DNA from: Bradyrhizobium sp. 149
Lineage (GTDB): Bacteria > Pseudomonadota > Alphaproteobacteria > Rhizobiales > Xanthobacteraceae
Reading direction: 5' to 3'
DNA length: 64,000 nt
NCBI RefSeq assembly: GCF_023073915.1
Contig: NZ_JADPKK010000013.1
Span: 558,001-622,000 of the forward strand
The notes below the pieces were generated by a model that saw only the letters and a list, made by a program, of their open reading frames with translations, had not been told where the DNA came from and did no database searches. This document shows positions 62,077 through 64,000 of the stretch, piece after piece; the stretch's first letter is position 1; the number at the start of each line of letters is the position of its first letter. The translations under genes were made by a program, and so were the position numbers.

Positions 62077-62544
62077 ATGCCAACCACGCGACGACAATTC
62101 CTGAACCTAGCCGGCAGCCTGACCGTCGCCGGGACGATCCCGATCGTCACGCTGCGGCCGCTCGAGGCGACACCGGCGATGCTCACCGCCGCGATCCGCA
62201 ACGTGGTCGGCGAAGCACCTCTGCGCACCGGCAAGGTGAAGCTCGACATTCCGCCGCTGGTCGAGAACGGCAACACGGTGCCGATGACGGTGAGCGTCGC
62301 GAGCCCGATGACGGCCGACGACTACGTCAAGAGCATCCACGTCTTCAACGAGAAGAACCCGCAGCCGAACATCGGCAACTTCTATCTCAGCCCCTCCTCC
62401 GGCCGCGCCCAGGTCTCCACCCGGATCCGGCTCGCCGACACCCAGAAGGTGGTGGCGATCGCGCGCCTTTCCGACGACACGTTCTGGCAGGTCGCCGCCG
62501 ATGTGGTCGTGACGTTGGCCGCCTGCACCGAGGAGATGAACTGA
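62077..62544 (+). CDS. SoxY-related carrier protein with AAC-type arm (not GGCGG)
   Basis: A 155-residue SoxY homologue with a Tat-type signal (TTRRQFLNLAGSLTVAG). True SoxY ends in GGCGG, whose cysteine carries the sulfur substrate. Here the end is TLAACTEEMN: one cysteine followed by TEEMN. This matches the SoxY paralogues described as AACIE-arm proteins, with T for I. It is followed by a SoxZ partner whose start overlaps its stop (TGATG). A sulfur-carrier role is likely, but the substrate may differ from thiosulfate. Confidence 0.85.
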   Translation: MPTTRRQFLNLAGSLTVAGTIPIVTLRPLEATPAMLTAAIRNVVGEAPLRTGKVKLDIPPLVENGNTVPMTVSVASPMTADDYVKSIHVFNEKNPQPNIGNFYLSPSSGRAQVSTRIRLADTQKVVAIARLSDDTFWQVAADVVVTLAACTEEMN

Positions 62545-62861
62545 TGGCGGCGCTGATCAACGTTCCGGCGAAAGCCCGGCGCGGCGATGTCATCGAGATC
62601 CGCACGTTGACCTCGCACATCATGGAAACCGGCTTCCGCCACACCGCCGACGGCGCGCTGGTGCCGCGCGACATCATCACGAGTTTTATGTGCCGCTACA
62701 ACGGCACCGAGATTTTTCGCGCCGATCTCTTCCCGGCGATCGCGGCCAATCCATATCTCTCGTTCTTCACGGTCGCGAAGGAAAGCGGCAAGTTCGAGTT
62801 CGAGTGGATCGGCGACAACGGTTATTCGTCCAGCGCATCGGCAATGATCACGGTCGAATGA
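62544..62861 (+). CDS. soxZ: SoxZ-type partner protein
   Basis: A 105-residue SoxZ-fold protein without signal peptide (ALINVPAKARRGDVIEIRTL ... SHIMETGFRH). It pairs with the SoxY paralogue and is exported with it by the Tat system. The start overlaps the preceding stop by one base (TGATG), and its own stop overlaps the soxA start by four bases (ATGA at 62858-62861). Confidence 0.87.
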   Translation: MAALINVPAKARRGDVIEIRTLTSHIMETGFRHTADGALVPRDIITSFMCRYNGTEIFRADLFPAIAANPYLSFFTVAKESGKFEFEWIGDNGYSSSASAMITVE

Positions 62862-63637
62862 AGTTTTGGCGCGCGATAGCGGCGGCGGCGCTCCTCGCCA
62901 CCATCCCTGCCCTGCTCGCCGGCGAGATTCCGCCGGACGCACGCCGCTCCGGCTATTCGTTCATGGGGCCTGACACGCGCGCGATGCAGGATGACGACAC
63001 CTCAAATCCCGGCATGCTGTTCGTGCTCGACGGCGAGGCGTTGTGGACGAAAAGGACCGGCAGCGCCGACAAGGCCTGTGCGGATTGCCATGGTGATGCA
63101 CGCGGCAGCATGAAAGGCGTCGCGGCGCGCTATCCCGCCTTCGACAAGGCACTGGCGCGCCCCGTCACGCTCGACCAGCGCATCAATCTCTGCCGCAGCA
63201 ATCATCAGCAGGCAACGCCGCTACCCTATGAGAGCCGCGACCTGCTGGCTCTGTCCGCCTTCGTCGCGCACCAATCGCGCGGCATCGCGATCACGGCTGG
63301 CGACGATCCGCAACTGAAGCCATTCGTCGAACAGGGCCGCCACCTTTTCATGCGGCGCGAGGGCCAGCTCAACCTTGCCTGCACCAATTGCCACGACGAC
63401 AACTTCGATAAGCGACTTGCCGGCGCGCCGATCACGCAGGGACAGCCGACCGGATATCCGCTTTATCGCCTGGAATGGCAGACGCTGGGCTCGCTTGAGC
63501 GGCGGCTACGCAGTTGCATGACGGGCGTCCGCGCCCAGGCCTATGATTACGGCGCGCCCGAGCTGGTCGCGCTCGAACTCTATCTGATGTCGAGGGCGCA
63601 TGGCTTGCCGATGGAGACGCCGGCCGTGCGGCCCTGA
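62858..63637 (+). CDS. soxA: SoxA-type dihaem cytochrome c
   Basis: A 259-residue exported cytochrome with a signal peptide (FWRAIAAAALLATIPALLAG). Haem motifs C74-A-D-C77-H78 and C175-T-N-C178-H179; C112 (LCRSN) and the active-site-type cysteine C220 (RSCMTG) are present. In SoxAX the C220-equivalent bears the persulfide-like group during substrate loading. It overlaps soxZ by four bases and ends the cluster; no soxB or soxCD follows within the window. Confidence 0.87.
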   Translation: MKFWRAIAAAALLATIPALLAGEIPPDARRSGYSFMGPDTRAMQDDDTSNPGMLFVLDGEALWTKRTGSADKACADCHGDARGSMKGVAARYPAFDKALARPVTLDQRINLCRSNHQQATPLPYESRDLLALSAFVAHQSRGIAITAGDDPQLKPFVEQGRHLFMRREGQLNLACTNCHDDNFDKRLAGAPITQGQPTGYPLYRLEWQTLGSLERRLRSCMTGVRAQAYDYGAPELVALELYLMSRAHGLPMETPAVRP

Positions 63638-63714
63638 ATCCACAGATTAGGACTAGGCAGACGCGGAACGGCCGCTAGTATCCGCCCAAATTGAGTCACA
63701 GGGAGGGACCTAAA

Positions 63715-64000
63715 GTGGTCAACCACAAAATCTCGCGTCGTACGCTTTTAACGGGCACTGCCGCGGCTGGCGCGCTCAGCCTGACGGGATTGCCGGCGCG
63801 CGCCGAGGTGAACTGGAAGAAATACGCCGGGACCAAGCTTGAGGTGATCCTCGCCAAGGGGCCCCGCGGCGACAACCTGCAAAAATATGTCAAGGAGTTC
63901 ACCGAGCTCACCGGCATCCAGGTCGAATCCGAGCAGATCCCGGAGCAGCAGCAGCGTCAGAAGGTGGTGATCGAGCTGACCTCGGGACGGCCGAGCTTCG
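63715..64000 (+). CDS. Extracellular solute-binding protein, N-terminal part (cut by window edge)
   Basis: The GTG at 63715 has GGGAGGG upstream. The 95 visible residues start with a Tat-like signal (KISRRTLLTGTAAAGAL) and continue as a family-1 solute-binding protein (KLEVILAKGPRGDN, FTELTGIQVESEQIP). It probably belongs to a sugar or related ABC importer outside the window. It starts 77 bp after soxA, and may or may not be co-transcribed. Confidence 0.75.
   Translation, partial: MVNHKISRRTLLTGTAAAGALSLTGLPARAEVNWKKYAGTKLEVILAKGPRGDNLQKYVKEFTELTGIQVESEQIPEQQQRQKVVIELTSGRPSF

Noticed and set aside
1..64000. tRNA, rRNA, CRISPR array, insertion sequence or prophage
   Set aside because: No cloverleaf-like or rRNA-like stretch, no regularly spaced repeats, no transposase or integrase was seen on either strand by eye.

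Overview
The window is a high-GC alphaproteobacterial chromosome segment that most resembles Bradyrhizobium. The main reasons are the gene order narK-bjgb-flp-nasC beside nrtABC, which is the nitrate-assimilation arrangement described for B. japonicum/diazoefficiens, the many LysR, TRAP and Tat-exported proteins, GGAAC-N16/17-CGTT (EcfG-type) promoters, and dispersed palindromic repeats beginning cgtcattgcgagcg. No rRNA, tRNA, CRISPR array, insertion sequence or phage gene was recognised.

Layout. 1-492: 3' end of an N-acetylmuramoyl-L-alanine amidase. 526-11334: nitrate assimilation. On the minus strand lie nrtABC (nitrate ABC importer) and narK-bjgb-flp-nasC (nitrate/nitrite transporter, single-domain haemoglobin, flavoprotein, nitrate reductase). 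A FocA/NirC-family channel is divergent from nrtA, and a PP2C-phosphatase/Ser-Thr-kinase fusion follows it (11401-13131). Both minus-strand operons have the same control layout: three NtrC-like boxes with identical 20/18-bp spacing, a sigma54-like promoter about 100 bp downstream, and a leader hairpin with an ANTAR/NasT-type hexaloop. The nrtA side also serves a near-consensus sigma54 promoter for the channel. 13183-20402: NmrA-like reductase with divergent LysR, an intradiol dioxygenase, a serine beta-lactamase-like hydrolase and a three-gene TRAP importer. 20675-21707: small secreted or membrane proteins (26, 77, 114 and 30 aa) under divergent EcfG-type promoters. 21868-33617: HWE histidine kinase, enolase-superfamily enzyme, CcdA-like protein, LysR+XRE overlapping pair, L,D-transpeptidase, enoyl-CoA hydratase with a broken partial copy downstream, LysR/monooxygenase pair and an IPMDH-like enzyme.

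33746-46268: zinc alcohol dehydrogenase, class III CoA-transferase, glycogen synthase, DUF2236/MpaB-type protein, PRC-barrel/MFS pair, amylo-alpha-1,6-glucosidase-type enzyme, ABC exporter and a GT4 glycosyltransferase, punctuated by three copies of a dispersed palindromic repeat. 46420-51620: a likely operon of TRAP binding protein, fused DctQ-DctM permease and alkyl sulfatase. 51817-57391: methyltransferase, an SDR without the catalytic tyrosine, a small DUF6984-like protein, a DHA2-type MFS pump and a B12-binding radical SAM protein. 57649-63637: a two-subunit molybdenum hydroxylase, then a compact SoxF-X-Y-Z-A set in which the SoxY paralogue carries an AAC-type arm instead of GGCGG and no soxB is present in the window. 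A truncated solute-binding protein ends the window.

The best leads are the duplicated NtrC/sigma54/ANTAR control architecture, the phosphatase-kinase fusion next to the nitrite/formate channel, and the para-Sox cluster with its altered carrier arm. All functional statements come from reading motifs and context; no search or folding program was run.
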